A DNA stretch of 64,000 nt from an uncultured Alphaproteobacteria bacterium. Its GTDB lineage: Bacteria; Pseudomonadota; Alphaproteobacteria; RF32; CAG-239. Positions 19,468 through 27,925 of the stretch are shown here, one piece after another (position 1 is the stretch's first letter; each line of letters starts with the position of its first letter). The position numbers were made by a program, and so were the translations under genes. The stretch spans positions 1 through 64,000 of the forward strand of contig CAKQRB010000052.1 of assembly GCA_934271195.1 (NCBI GenBank). The letters run 5' to 3'. A model generated the notes under the pieces. That model saw only the letters and a list, made by a program, of their open reading frames with translations. It did no database searches and was not told the DNA's origin.

Positions 19468-20376
19468 TCACCTTTTGCGGCAACCGGCATTTTCAACCAG
19501 TAAGGCACAAAGCTTTTCATAAGAAATTCCGGCATAAGCGGCCTGCTCCGGCACCAAAGACAACGGTGTCAGCCCCGGATGCGTGTTGACTTCCAAAAAT
19601 ACCACGCCGTCTTCCGGATTATAGCGGAAATCGCAACGGGAAACCGTCCGGCAGCCCAAAACCCTATGTACGGTCTCGGCGTATCTTTTGCAGGTTTCGG
19701 CGGCTTCCTCAGGAATTTCTGCCGGCAACAGATGTTCTGTCGCCCCGTTGGTATATTTGGCATGATAATCATAAAAATCCACTTTCGGACGCAGCTCCGT
19801 CACCACATAAGCCTTGCCTTCCAGACACATACAGGTCAGCTCCTTACCGGCAATAAACCGCTCAACCATAACCTCCCGCTCACCGTCTGGATAATTTATT
19901 CCGTCCGTATCTTCCGGCTTTTTGATAATATAAACGCCAACGCTTGAACCGTCGGAAACCGGCTTGACGACATAAGGCATCGGCAAATCTTTCGCCAGTT
20001 GCAAAAAGGTTTTTGCACGCATTTTATCTCCGGACGCGACTTTAACGCCGGCTTGTGCGACTAATGTTTTTGTCAACGCCTTGTTCATACCGATAACCGA
20101 GGCCGCCATTCCCGAATGGGTATAAGGAATCTGCAGCATATCAAGCAAAGCCTGAATTTCGCCGTCTTCACCCCAATTGCCGTGCAAAGCATTAAAAACC
20201 GCATCCGGCTTTTCCTCGTCTAAAACGGCAATCAGCTTTTTAACATCTGTCAAATCATGGCAGACAACGTCATAACCGCTTTTTTCCAAAGCTTCGGCCA
20301 CACCTTTTCCGCTGACCAGACTAACTTCTCTTTCCGCTGAAAAGCCGCCGCTCAACACCAAAACTATTTTGCTCAT
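19468..20376 (-). CDS. ddl: D-alanine--D-alanine ligase
   Basis: ATP-grasp enzyme that makes the D-Ala-D-Ala dipeptide for the peptidoglycan stem. 302 residues. GGFSAEREVSLVSGKGV (N-terminal D-Ala site), HGNWGEDGEIQALL, KPVSDGSSVGVYII, FLEVNTHPGLTPLSLVPEQA all match DdlB-type enzymes. AAGGAA precedes the ATG. In many alphaproteobacteria ddl sits between murB and ftsQ; here it is about 8.5 kb from ftsQ and cotranscribed with miaA. Confidence 0.96.
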   Translation of the reverse strand: MSKIVLVLSGGFSAEREVSLVSGKGVAEALEKSGYDVVCHDLTDVKKLIAVLDEEKPDAVFNALHGNWGEDGEIQALLDMLQIPYTHSGMAASVIGMNKALTKTLVAQAGVKVASGDKMRAKTFLQLAKDLPMPYVVKPVSDGSSVGVYIIKKPEDTDGINYPDGEREVMVERFIAGKELTCMCLEGKAYVVTELRPKVDFYDYHAKYTNGATEHLLPAEIPEEAAETCKRYAETVHRVLGCRTVSRCDFRYNPEDGVVFLEVNTHPGLTPLSLVPEQAAYAGISYEKLCALLVENAGCRKR

Positions 20377-20443
20377 TTTTTTGTTCCTTTTCTAAAAATT
20401 TATGTTATTCTACGCAAAAATGTTTTAAGAAAGACTAACATAA

Positions 20444-21223
20444 ATGAAAAAATTCTGCCTGATTTCATTGTTTTTGCTGCTGTTTCCGACACCTGCACAA
20501 ACAGCCGCTGTCCAGCATAATTTTACAATTTTTCTCGGCCCGTTCAACGCCGGAAAAACCCGTTTTACTTATACATTGCACCCTCGGGAATACAATGTGC
20601 GCTCCAAAGTTGAAACCGCAGGCATTTTTAACACGCTATACCCTTTTACGGCCGAATATGCCGCCGCCGGCAAAATCAAAGGCAACAATTTGGAAACGTC
20701 AAGCTATAAATACAAATCGCAAAGTCGTTTCAACACCCGCCGCAAAGAGCTGATTTACGACCCAAACGGCAATCCGGTTTATCGTATCAGCGCCAAAAAC
20801 GACAAAGTCAAAAAAGTCGAAATTGAACCCTCGCCCGACAACAAAGACACCACCGACCTGCAGACCGTTATTGCCGAACTTGCCTTGCAGTATAACAAAA
20901 ACAAAAACTGCAACGCCCGCATGCAGATTTTTGACGGCAAACGACGCTTTGACACCATCTTCAAAGACGAGGGCAAACAAGAAATTGCCGCCAATGAATA
21001 TTCGCCTTTTGCCGGAACGGCACATAAATGCTCCATGTATATTGACAAACTCCTCAACGACGGCGATGACCTGCTGTGGGAGTTAACATCAGAAAAACCG
21101 ATTTACTTTTGGATACTGGAAGACAAAGAGAACCGTCTTCCGTTTATCGCCCGCATAGAAATCGAAGACACGCCGCTCGGCAAATTACAAGCCTTCACCC
21201 AAACCATTCAGACAGAGAAATAA
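20444..21223 (+). CDS. Secreted DUF3108 family protein
   Basis: 259 residues with a signal peptide (about 1-20, cleavage after QTAA). The pattern FLGPFNAGKTRFTYTL near the start, a repeated beta-strand design, and the C-terminal WILEDKENRLPFIARIEIEDTPLGKLQAFTQ is typical of DUF3108 proteins of proteobacteria, periplasmic or outer-membrane-associated beta-rich proteins of unknown role. Transcribed divergently from ddl (67-bp gap). The U32 gene starts two bases after its stop, so the two share a transcript. Confidence 0.75.
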   Translation: MKKFCLISLFLLLFPTPAQTAAVQHNFTIFLGPFNAGKTRFTYTLHPREYNVRSKVETAGIFNTLYPFTAEYAAAGKIKGNNLETSSYKYKSQSRFNTRRKELIYDPNGNPVYRISAKNDKVKKVEIEPSPDNKDTTDLQTVIAELALQYNKNKNCNARMQIFDGKRRFDTIFKDEGKQEIAANEYSPFAGTAHKCSMYIDKLLNDGDDLLWELTSEKPIYFWILEDKENRLPFIARIEIEDTPLGKLQAFTQTIQTEK

Positions 21224-21224
21224 C

Positions 21225-22622
21225 ATGCTTCAAAAATCAGAACTTTTACTTCCGGCCGGTTCGCTGGTCAAATTGAAAACTGCCATCCTTTACGGTGCCG
21301 ACGCCGTTTATGCCGGAACACCGGACATGTGCCTGCGCGCCCAGTCCAAAATGACCATGGAAGACTTAAAAGAAGGCATTGAGTTTGTTCACGCCCATGG
21401 CAAAAAAATCTACCTGACGCTGAATTTGTTTATGCACAACCGCGATGTTGAAAAACTGCCGCAGTTCATTGCCACACTGCGTGAGCTCGAACCGGACGGT
21501 GTCTTAATTGCCGATCCCGGCGTTTTTCAATATGTCAAGGACAACGCGCCGGAACTTAACCTTTTTGTTTCCACTCAGGCCAATATATGCTCATGGCAAG
21601 CTGTTAAATTTTGGCAGAACCAAGGCGCAAAGCTCTGCGTTCTCGGTCGAGAGGTCACTTATGAAGAAATGAAAGAAATCAGGGAAAAATGTCCTGACAT
21701 TCTGCTTGAATGCTTCATGCACGGCGCCATGTGCATGTCTTATTCCGGCCGTTGCCTAATCTCCAACTATCTGGCCGACCGCAGCTCTAATCAGGGCAAA
21801 TGCGCCCACTGTTGCCGCTGGCATTACAAACTCCATTTACGTTTAAAAGACGGAAGTATTAAAGAAATTGAAATCAACGATCAAAACAAAAACGCCTTTG
21901 AGTTTTTACTGGAAGAAGAATTCCGTCCCGGAGAATATTTTGAGGTCATGGAAGACGAACACGGCGGCTATATGCTCAATTCCAAAGACATGTGCCTGCT
22001 GCCCAGATTGGACGACCTCTTAAAAATCGGCATAGATTCGCTCAAAGTAGAGGGTCGCAATAAAACCGAATACTACGCCGGCATTGTTGCCCGCGCCTAC
22101 CGGCAGGCCATTGACGATTACTACGCCGCACCGGACAAATGGGACTATCAAAAATACATGCCGGAACTTGATACTTTGCAAAACCGCGGCTACTGTCTCG
22201 GTTTCCATGACGGCAAACTGACAAATATCAGTCAGAATTATGAATATACGCGCACTTTGGGCAATTGGCTTTTTGCCGGTTCAATTGTTGAATGGCAGAA
22301 TGACGACGCCATTTTTGAAATTCGCAATTACATAAACAGCGGCGAATTTATCGAATTTTTAATTCCCGACACATTAGAAAACCTGCGCTTGACGTTAGAC
22401 CGGTTTGAAGATGCCGAAACCGGAGAAATCACTCCTAAAGTATCTGCCGGTCAAAGCAAAAAAATCCGCATAAAACCGAAAGACTGGCCACGTCCGGTAC
22501 AGGAAATCAAAAAACTGCTGCCGCAATACGTCATTGCCCGCAAACTGGCAGCCTTGACACCGGAAAACGAGCAAATGCTGAAACATAAAAAAGATGAGTT
22601 TTGCACCCTCTGCGGTAAATAA
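21225..22622 (+). CDS. U32 family peptidase-like protein, TrhP/YegQ type
   Basis: 465 residues. ELLLPAGSLVKLKTAILYGADAVYAG is the U32 signature start; ECFMHGAMCMSYSGRCLISNY and GKCAHCCRW carry the conserved Cys residues (CMSYSGRC...CAHCC) that in TrhP/RlhA proteins bind an iron-sulfur cluster. The later YYAGIVARAYRQAIDDYY and the C-terminal barrel-like segment also fit. E. coli TrhP (YegQ) acts in 5-hydroxyuridine formation at tRNA U34; I infer a similar RNA hydroxylation role rather than proteolysis. A protease role cannot be excluded from sequence. Confidence 0.85.
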   Translation: MLQKSELLLPAGSLVKLKTAILYGADAVYAGTPDMCLRAQSKMTMEDLKEGIEFVHAHGKKIYLTLNLFMHNRDVEKLPQFIATLRELEPDGVLIADPGVFQYVKDNAPELNLFVSTQANICSWQAVKFWQNQGAKLCVLGREVTYEEMKEIREKCPDILLECFMHGAMCMSYSGRCLISNYLADRSSNQGKCAHCCRWHYKLHLRLKDGSIKEIEINDQNKNAFEFLLEEEFRPGEYFEVMEDEHGGYMLNSKDMCLLPRLDDLLKIGIDSLKVEGRNKTEYYAGIVARAYRQAIDDYYAAPDKWDYQKYMPELDTLQNRGYCLGFHDGKLTNISQNYEYTRTLGNWLFAGSIVEWQNDDAIFEIRNYINSGEFIEFLIPDTLENLRLTLDRFEDAETGEITPKVSAGQSKKIRIKPKDWPRPVQEIKKLLPQYVIARKLAALTPENEQMLKHKKDEFCTLCGK

Positions 22623-22628
22623 AAACAC

Positions 22629-22662
22629 AAAAGAGTGATATGAAAACATATCACTCTTTTTC
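22629..22662. terminator. Bidirectional terminator
   Basis: Near-perfect stem AAAGAGTGATATG / CATATCACTCTTT with an AAAA loop and flanking A and T runs, directly after the U32 stop (22622) and before the convergent small gene (stop 22667). Confidence 0.85.
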
Positions 22663-22666
22663 GTCC

Positions 22667-22900
22667 TTAAAAAAGCAGATGAATTGCACCCACCACTGCA
22701 AAAAACCAACAAGACTTGTCAACAAATCCAAACAAAAACAGCAACAAAACCATAAAAGCGACAAGACAGTTACTAACAACAGCAAGCTCGTCCTTAATTT
22801 CAAATGCCCAGTCAATGACTAAAACAAACACAAAAAGCATTAATACTGCTGAAGAATAATTGGTATTTGCAAACTCAATAAAATGTTTTATTTCTTCCAT
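22667..22900 (-). CDS. Small hydrophobic membrane protein
   Basis: 77 residues with two or three hydrophobic helices (SAVLMLFVFVLVIDWAF; VVSNCLVAFMVLLLFLFGF; SCWFFAVVGAIHLLF) separated by short charged turns, an arrangement that suggests an inner-membrane protein. It ends at the shared terminator at 22629-22662, which supports a real transcript. The ATG at 22900 has no clear Shine-Dalgarno sequence. I recognise no family. Confidence 0.5.
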   Translation of the reverse strand: MEEIKHFIEFANTNYSSAVLMLFVFVLVIDWAFEIKDELAVVSNCLVAFMVLLLFLFGFVDKSCWFFAVVGAIHLLF

Positions 22901-22969
22901 ATAATTATATATTTAATAATTCAAAACTATTAAAAGTTAAAACAATAAAATTCTTTTGTAAACTGCAAA

Positions 22970-23320
22970 TTTAATATTTTTATAGAATTCACTCTTTTCT
23001 TTCCCATATTTTCCTCTTCATATTCTCCCTTATTTCTGTTCACCGACCTTATTTTCCACCTCTCATTTTCCGCTTCACATTTTACTCCTCCAACTCCTTT
23101 GGCCTCTTCTTTTCTCTCTCACTTCAATACTTATCTTCTCATCTCTTATTTCAGCCCTCTGCTCATACTTCCAACCATTCTCCTTATCCCCACTTTCTTC
23201 TCTCACACCTCGCGGCTTTCCATTCCCCTTATCTTCTGTTTCTCTCTTTCCTTCCACCTTAGCCTCTTTTAGCCAAAATCCCCTCTGTTTTTCCCGCTCC
23301 TCTGCCCAAAATTTCAACAT
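22970..23320. repeat. Pyrimidine-rich tract upstream of Cys-rich gene (copy A)
   Basis: About 350 bases almost entirely of C and T on plus (purine-rich on minus). The 27-base signature TTAGCCAAAATC-CCCTCTG-TTTTTCCC is at 23269-23295 and recurs at 46491-46517 and, inverted, at 38466-38492. The final 80 bases before the promoter are nearly the same as those before the gene at 46625. No plus-strand gene is visible here. Confidence 0.7.
23075..23320 (-). CDS. Doubtful low-complexity charged ORF within the purine-rich tract
   Basis: The minus strand stays open for 81 residues (MLKFWAEEREKQRGFWLKEA... rich in E, K, R, G). The in-frame string REKQRxFWL is repeated at 38453-38540 (plus), and EKQRGFWLKE appears at the matching place near 46491-46530 (minus) but there interrupted by stops. 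That gives some support for descent from a coding sequence. No ribosome binding site is obvious, and base composition alone could produce such an ORF. It would be transcribed divergently from the Cys-rich gene. Confidence 0.2.
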   Translation of the reverse strand: MLKFWAEEREKQRGFWLKEAKVEGKRETEDKGNGKPRGVREESGDKENGWKYEQRAEIRDEKISIEVREKRRGQRSWRSKM

Positions 23321-23336
23321 TATTCTTCATGAGTAT

Positions 23337-23365
23337 TTGACATTATCGTTTCTTTATGATATACT
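23337..23365 (+). promoter_or_regulatory. Sigma-70 promoter of Cys-rich gene at 23401
   Basis: -35 TTGACA (23337-23342), 17-base spacer, -10 TATACT (23360-23365). The spacer half TTTCTTTATGA is identical to that of the promoter at 46559-46587. The untranslated leader is only about 30 bases and ends in AGGGAGG before the ATG. Confidence 0.85.
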
Positions 23366-23400
23366 GGTCTTAGGACTTGAACTTTTTAGGGAGGAAGCCG

Positions 23401-24768
23401 ATGAAGAATATTAACACTATGCTACACATGAAACTAAACTCTGCGGTGTCAGTTTTTGCTGTTGCCGCAGCTTTCTCGGTTTTTCTCCCAACCTCCACAT
23501 TTGCAGGTGTCTGCTTCCTGCCCGACTGTGCTGATGATGTACCTCTTATTGAACCAGATGTTAAATATTGTGAAAGCAACGGCTTCACCTACTATGCTGA
23601 CGGCAAGTGTCCGCAATATTATGCCAATGTCGGAAAATGTTCCCGTGACGACCATTATCTTAAATGCGACGCCGCGAAGTGGTGTAAACAAAATGGATAT
23701 AACACGACCTCATGCTCCATTCCTAAATATGTTGACACTCCTTGTCCGAGTGACGGTTCTCTTTACAAACAATGCAAGACTGACAATCCCCGCGCTTGTC
23801 AGGAGGCCGGTTATACCAAGACTTGTCCTTCCGGTCAGAAACTTAAAAAGAACTCCAGCCGTTGCTCTTATGATAATTCTTACGGAACCTGTTGTAAACC
23901 GTCAGGTTGTCCCGCTCATACTTCATTAACCTCTTCGTCCTACGGAACTAACGGTACTGATGGCTGCGAATATACCTGTTATTACACCTGCAACATGAAC
24001 TGCCCGTCCGGTACTTCAACTTCCAACCCCGGAGGTTGTGGCGGGTCGACACGTAACGGATGTAACACAAAAACTTGTTATTATCCTTATCAATCATGCT
24101 GCACACCAAAGTGTTCAGATGAGCATGGTTGCTCATGTGGAACAACTTCCGTTTCTGACGGATGCGGCGGAACTTGTACAAAATGTAAATCTTGTTGTAA
24201 TCGCTACTCTTCAAACTGGTGTTCTGTTCACTCAACCTGTCATGGAGATTGCTGCTCTGATGGAACAATAAAACCTTGTGATACGCAATGCGGGGGTTCA
24301 GGTTGCTCTACTTGTAATAGCTCCTCTTCAAACTGGTGTTCCGTTCACTCGACCTGTCATGGAGATTGCTGCTCTGACGGATCGATCAAACCTTGTGACA
24401 CACGCTGCGGCGGATCAGGTTGCTCTACCGGCGGCGGTGGCGGCGGCGAAACGGGTGGAAGTTCTAGCTGTTCTGGATACAGCTCTTGTTCAACTGAGTG
24501 TACTGGCGTAACCAACACCACACCTCACTGTCAAAATCGTTATAATGATGGCAGCGGTTACAATTATATCGCTCTGGTATGCAATCTGAATATTTCCAGA
24601 ACCCGCGTTACCTGCAACGGACAAACCGAAACTGATGGCGGTATCGCTTATGAACAGCTAGACCGCTGGAGCACAGGCAACCAAACAAACGACATAGCAG
24701 CTTGCGAGGCAAAACGCAAAAACACGACCTGCGTCTGCTCAAGTTACCGCTGGCCATACAACTGTTAA
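23401..24768 (+). CDS. Cys-rich secreted modular protein, copy A
   Basis: 455 residues. Start chosen at 23401 because AGGGAGG lies six bases upstream and the same start is conserved in the paralogue at 46625. Signal peptide about 1-36 (ending TSTFA). The conserved stem, about 37-265, has dozens of Cys residues, including pairs such as CSRDDHYLKCDAAKWC and KCSDEHGCSCG. Two tandem modules NWCSVHSTCHGDCC...KPCDTxCGGSGCST begin at N272 and N311, 39 residues apart. A six-glycine linker (344-349) leads to a 106-residue tail (GYSSCSTECTGVTN...YRWPYNC) with no similarity to the tails of the other two copies. Function unknown; I infer an exported, disulfide-rich surface or secreted protein. Confidence 0.9.
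   Translation: MKNINTMLHMKLNSAVSVFAVAAAFSVFLPTSTFAGVCFLPDCADDVPLIEPDVKYCESNGFTYYADGKCPQYYANVGKCSRDDHYLKCDAAKWCKQNGYNTTSCSIPKYVDTPCPSDGSLYKQCKTDNPRACQEAGYTKTCPSGQKLKKNSSRCSYDNSYGTCCKPSGCPAHTSLTSSSYGTNGTDGCEYTCYYTCNMNCPSGTSTSNPGGCGGSTRNGCNTKTCYYPYQSCCTPKCSDEHGCSCGTTSVSDGCGGTCTKCKSCCNRYSSNWCSVHSTCHGDCCSDGTIKPCDTQCGGSGCSTCNSSSSNWCSVHSTCHGDCCSDGSIKPCDTRCGGSGCSTGGGGGGETGGSSSCSGYSSCSTECTGVTNTTPHCQNRYNDGSGYNYIALVCNLNISRTRVTCNGQTETDGGIAYEQLDRWSTGNQTNDIAACEAKRKNTTCVCSSYRWPYNC
24331..24447 (+). repeat. 117-bp segment identical to bases 1-117
   Basis: Second Cys module plus Gly linker; identical to the start of the window, with identity ending exactly at the last linker codon. Confidence 0.9.
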
Positions 24769-24782
24769 TCGCATTTATTAGC

Positions 24783-24834
24783 AAAAAACTCTCTTTTTTC
24801 CGCCCTGTAAAGGACAGAAAGAAGAGAGTTTTTT
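24783..24834. terminator. Bidirectional terminator between Cys-rich gene and ftsZ
   Basis: AAAAAACTCTCTT pairs with AAGAGAGTTTTTT; an inner CCTGT/ACAGG extends the stem. It lies between the convergent stops at 24768 and 24862. Confidence 0.8.
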
Positions 24835-24861
24835 ATGGCAAAATAATTAATGCTTTTCCGC

Positions 24862-26550
24862 TTATCTTCTGCGCAAGAAAGACGGAATATCCAGATTCAT
24901 TTTATCTTCATAGTCATTGTCGGCAAAAGACGGAGAAACCGGCTCCTGAAAACGCTCGTTTTCTTTCATCTTTTTACGGTTTCTTCTGGCAATTGAAAAA
25001 CCGGTGACTCTTTCAATCAGGGTCGGCGTATGTTCTTCTTCGTCGTCAACAATGAGTTGCTCCGGTTCTTCTCTCTTCGGAGCAAAAATACCCGGATTAT
25101 GGTCCGGAAACAGTTCCGGTTCTTCCTCAACAACTCTCACTGTCGTTTTGGCAGCAAAAACATTGTCGTCAGATGCCAGAATATTATTCAATGTACTGGC
25201 ATCATTAGCGGATGTATCTTCGTTTTTGTTAATAATAGCTTTGAACAAAGCCGAGGCTTTTGGCATTTCACCCATGGCAGAAGATTTTTCAATCATGTCA
25301 AAATCTTCAAAACGGCTTACTTCTGCGGGAGCTGCCGCTGCAGGAGCCGCAACTGTCTCTGCGGCGTCTTCCTCGATTCGCTCTTCTTCAAACGAAACTA
25401 TCTCTGCAGCATCAATAGCTTCTTCCATTTCTACAGCCTTATCAATATCATGGGCTGAGAACTTCTCCAAATTTGAATCAATTTCAACATTTGGAGCAAT
25501 CGGAGCCGAAACTTTTTCTTCTGTAAAGCTTTCGGCAATATAATCTTGCGCTTTCGGCGCCTTGGCCTTAACACTGGCTTTTTCGCCAATACCGGTAGCC
25601 ACGATAGACACACGGATTTTTCCGACCAAAGCTTCATCATAGCTGGAACCGAAAATAATATTGGCATCTTCATCAACTTCTTCTTTAATGCGGCTGGCCG
25701 CCTCGTCGATTTCAAACAATGTAATGTCGGAACCGCCGGTAATATTGATCAACACGCCTTTGGCGCCGCGCATGGAACAATCGTCAAGCAAAGGATTGGA
25801 AAGAGCCTGCTCGGCAGCCTTCACGGCACGATCCTCGCCTTCGGCTTCGCCTGTTCCCATAATCGCCTTGCCCTTGTCTTCCATGATCGACTTAATATCG
25901 GCAAAGTCAAGGTTAATCAGCCCCGGCATCATCATCAAATCGGTAATGGAACGCACACCGGCATACAAAACATTATCCGCCATCACAAAAGCATCGGCCA
26001 GCGTTGTCTTTTTATCGGCAACCCGAAACAGATTCTGGTTCGGAATAATGATAATACTGTCTACTTCACTGGTAAAAGTCTCAACAGCGCTTTCGGCTGT
26101 TTCCATTCTTTTGCGGCCTTCAAACTGAAAAGGCTTGGTCACCACGCCGACAGTCAAAATCCCCTTTTCTTTGGCAATTTTAGCCACAACCGGAGCCGCG
26201 CCGCTGCCCGTACCGCCGCCCATACCGGCAGTAATAAACACCATATTGGCACCTTCAAGCTCTTTCTCAATCTCCTCATGGGCTTCTTCCGCCGCCAGTT
26301 TTCCGACCTCTGGCCGCGCACCGGCGCCTAACCCTTGAGTTGTCTCAAGACCAAGCTGGATTTTGCGGCTGGCAGCAGAATGAGCCAGAGCCTGAGCATC
26401 CGTATTGGCAACAATAAAATCCACACCTTCCAGATTTTGCGCAATCATGTTATTTACGGCATTTCCGCCGCCGCCACCGACACCGATGACCGAAATCCGC
26501 GGTTTCAAATGCATAACTGTTTTCTCAGGAACGGCTAATTTGATTGACAT
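24862..26550 (-). CDS. ftsZ: Cell division GTPase FtsZ
   Basis: Tubulin homologue that forms the division ring. 562 residues, longer than the roughly 380 of E. coli because of an acidic, Ala/Glu-rich linker (about 335-545), as in other alphaproteobacteria. [13 protein letters not shown] at about 23-35, tubulin signature [10 protein letters not shown], and the C-terminal conserved peptide [10 protein letters not shown] that binds FtsA and other partners. Start chosen at the ATG 26550; a GTG at 26562 is in frame. It follows ftsA by 80 bp and is the last gene of the cluster. Confidence 0.97.
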   Translation of the reverse strand: MSIKLAVPEKTVMHLKPRISVIGVGGGGGNAVNNMIAQNLEGVDFIVANTDAQALAHSAASRKIQLGLETTQGLGAGARPEVGKLAAEEAHEEIEKELEGANMVFITAGMGGGTGSGAAPVVAKIAKEKGILTVGVVTKPFQFEGRKRMETAESAVETFTSEVDSIIIIPNQNLFRVADKKTTLADAFVMADNVLYAGVRSITDLMMMPGLINLDFADIKSIMEDKGKAIMGTGEAEGEDRAVKAAEQALSNPLLDDCSMRGAKGVLINITGGSDITLFEIDEAASRIKEEVDEDANIIFGSSYDEALVGKIRVSIVATGIGEKASVKAKAPKAQDYIAESFTEEKVSAPIAPNVEIDSNLEKFSAHDIDKAVEMEEAIDAAEIVSFEEERIEEDAAETVAAPAAAAPAEVSRFEDFDMIEKSSAMGEMPKASALFKAIINKNEDTSANDASTLNNILASDDNVFAAKTTVRVVEEEPELFPDHNPGIFAPKREEPEQLIVDDEEEHTPTLIERVTGFSIARRNRKKMKENERFQEPVSPSFADNDYEDKMNLDIPSFLRRR

Positions 26551-26630
26551 GATGCTTCTCACTCCAAAATACTAAAATACACTTTGGATACCAGTATACG
26601 CATTCAATAATTAAGTTTTAGTTACCAATA

Positions 26631-27872
26631 TTAAAAATTTTGTTTTATCCACGAGAAAATTTTGCCCAATCCGCCAACGCTGCGAACCGATTTATTAATA
26701 ATTTTATTCGGACGTTTTTCCGTATAATTCAGGGCATACATCAACAAGCCGACACAAGTTGAATAAGCCGGATTCGTAAAGACCTCTGGCTGATTGATGT
26801 CAGCCTTTGGCTTCCATACCCGCACTTCCTTGTCCAACACCATTGTCGCAACTTCGCGAATACCCGGAAGCTGACTGCCGCCACCGGTCAAGACCACACG
26901 ATGACTCGGCATATCTTTCAGCCCCTGTTCTTCCAGTTTCATATTGACAAGTTCAAAAATTTCTTCGATCCGCGGCGTAATAATACTAATCAAATCAGCC
27001 TTGGTAATCTGGCGTATGCTGCTGTCGTCTTCCTCTCCGACCGGATAAACGTTAATTGTTTCTTCTTTGTCTTTGCTGGTCAAAAAAGCACAGCCATGAT
27101 AAGTCTTCAGACGTTCGGCATTGGCAATGGATGTCGTAAGCCCGTAAGCAATATCATTTGTCACATTATTTCCACCTACCGGCAATGCCGCAAAATATAC
27201 CGGATATCCGTGACGGAAGGTAGCAATGCTGGTTGTTCCGCCGCCAATATCAATAACGGTCGCTCCGATTTCTTTCTCGTCTTCCACCAGACAGGCCAGT
27301 CCGGAAGCATAAGAAGAAAAAGCCCTGCCGACAATTTCGAGATGTGCGTTCTCAATCACTGTTGAAAGATTACGATATGTAATTTCCGGCACCAACCCGA
27401 GCACAATGTCAACAGCCAGCTTTTCAGCAAAAATATTTCGCGGATCCTTAATCTCCTCACCGCCGTCCAGACGATAGTTGGTCGGCAGGCAATGCACCAG
27501 ATCACACCCGTCGACACTGATTTTGTTCAGCCCTTTTTCCAAAACCTTGTTCAAATCAGCTTCGTTAATCGGACGGTTTTTATTAAGAGAAATCGCCGCA
27601 TTTTTGATAGAACTGTGTACCTTGTCACCGGAAATATTGACAATAATTTTGCTGATACGTTCGTTGGCGCGCTGTTCTGCAGCCTCAACAGCATTGCACA
27701 CTGCCAGTGTCGCCTTGTTAATATCTGTTACCACGCCGTTTTTAATACCGCTGGAAGCATTGTAGCCATAGCCGGCAATTTTAATTTGCCCTTCACGGCT
27801 GACTTTCGCAATCACGCAACAAACTTTTGAAGATCCCACGTCCAAAGCTGCAAATGTTGACGACTTGTTCAA
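26631..27872 (-). CDS. ftsA: Cell division protein FtsA, probable TTG start
   Basis: Actin-like protein that tethers FtsZ to the membrane. 413 residues: FAALDVGSSKVCCVI (phosphate 1), VIDIGGGTTSIATF (phosphate 2), VVLTGGGSQLPGI (adenosine), and a C-terminal GGLGKIFSWIKQNF amphipathic helix. There is no upstream ATG in frame; GGGGAG lies five bases before the TTG at 27872, which therefore is the best start. Another TTG at 27890 is possible. The rare start codon may keep FtsA low relative to FtsZ. Confidence 0.94.
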   Translation of the reverse strand: MNKSSTFAALDVGSSKVCCVIAKVSREGQIKIAGYGYNASSGIKNGVVTDINKATLAVCNAVEAAEQRANERISKIIVNISGDKVHSSIKNAAISLNKNRPINEADLNKVLEKGLNKISVDGCDLVHCLPTNYRLDGGEEIKDPRNIFAEKLAVDIVLGLVPEITYRNLSTVIENAHLEIVGRAFSSYASGLACLVEDEKEIGATVIDIGGGTTSIATFRHGYPVYFAALPVGGNNVTNDIAYGLTTSIANAERLKTYHGCAFLTSKDKEETINVYPVGEEDDSSIRQITKADLISIITPRIEEIFELVNMKLEEQGLKDMPSHRVVLTGGGSQLPGIREVATMVLDKEVRVWKPKADINQPEVFTNPAYSTCVGLLMYALNYTEKRPNKIINKSVRSVGGLGKIFSWIKQNF

Positions 27873-27925
27873 GTTCTCCCCCTTCTCCAAACTTTCCGGT
27901 TTGTTTTACGGCAACGGCCTCCTCA

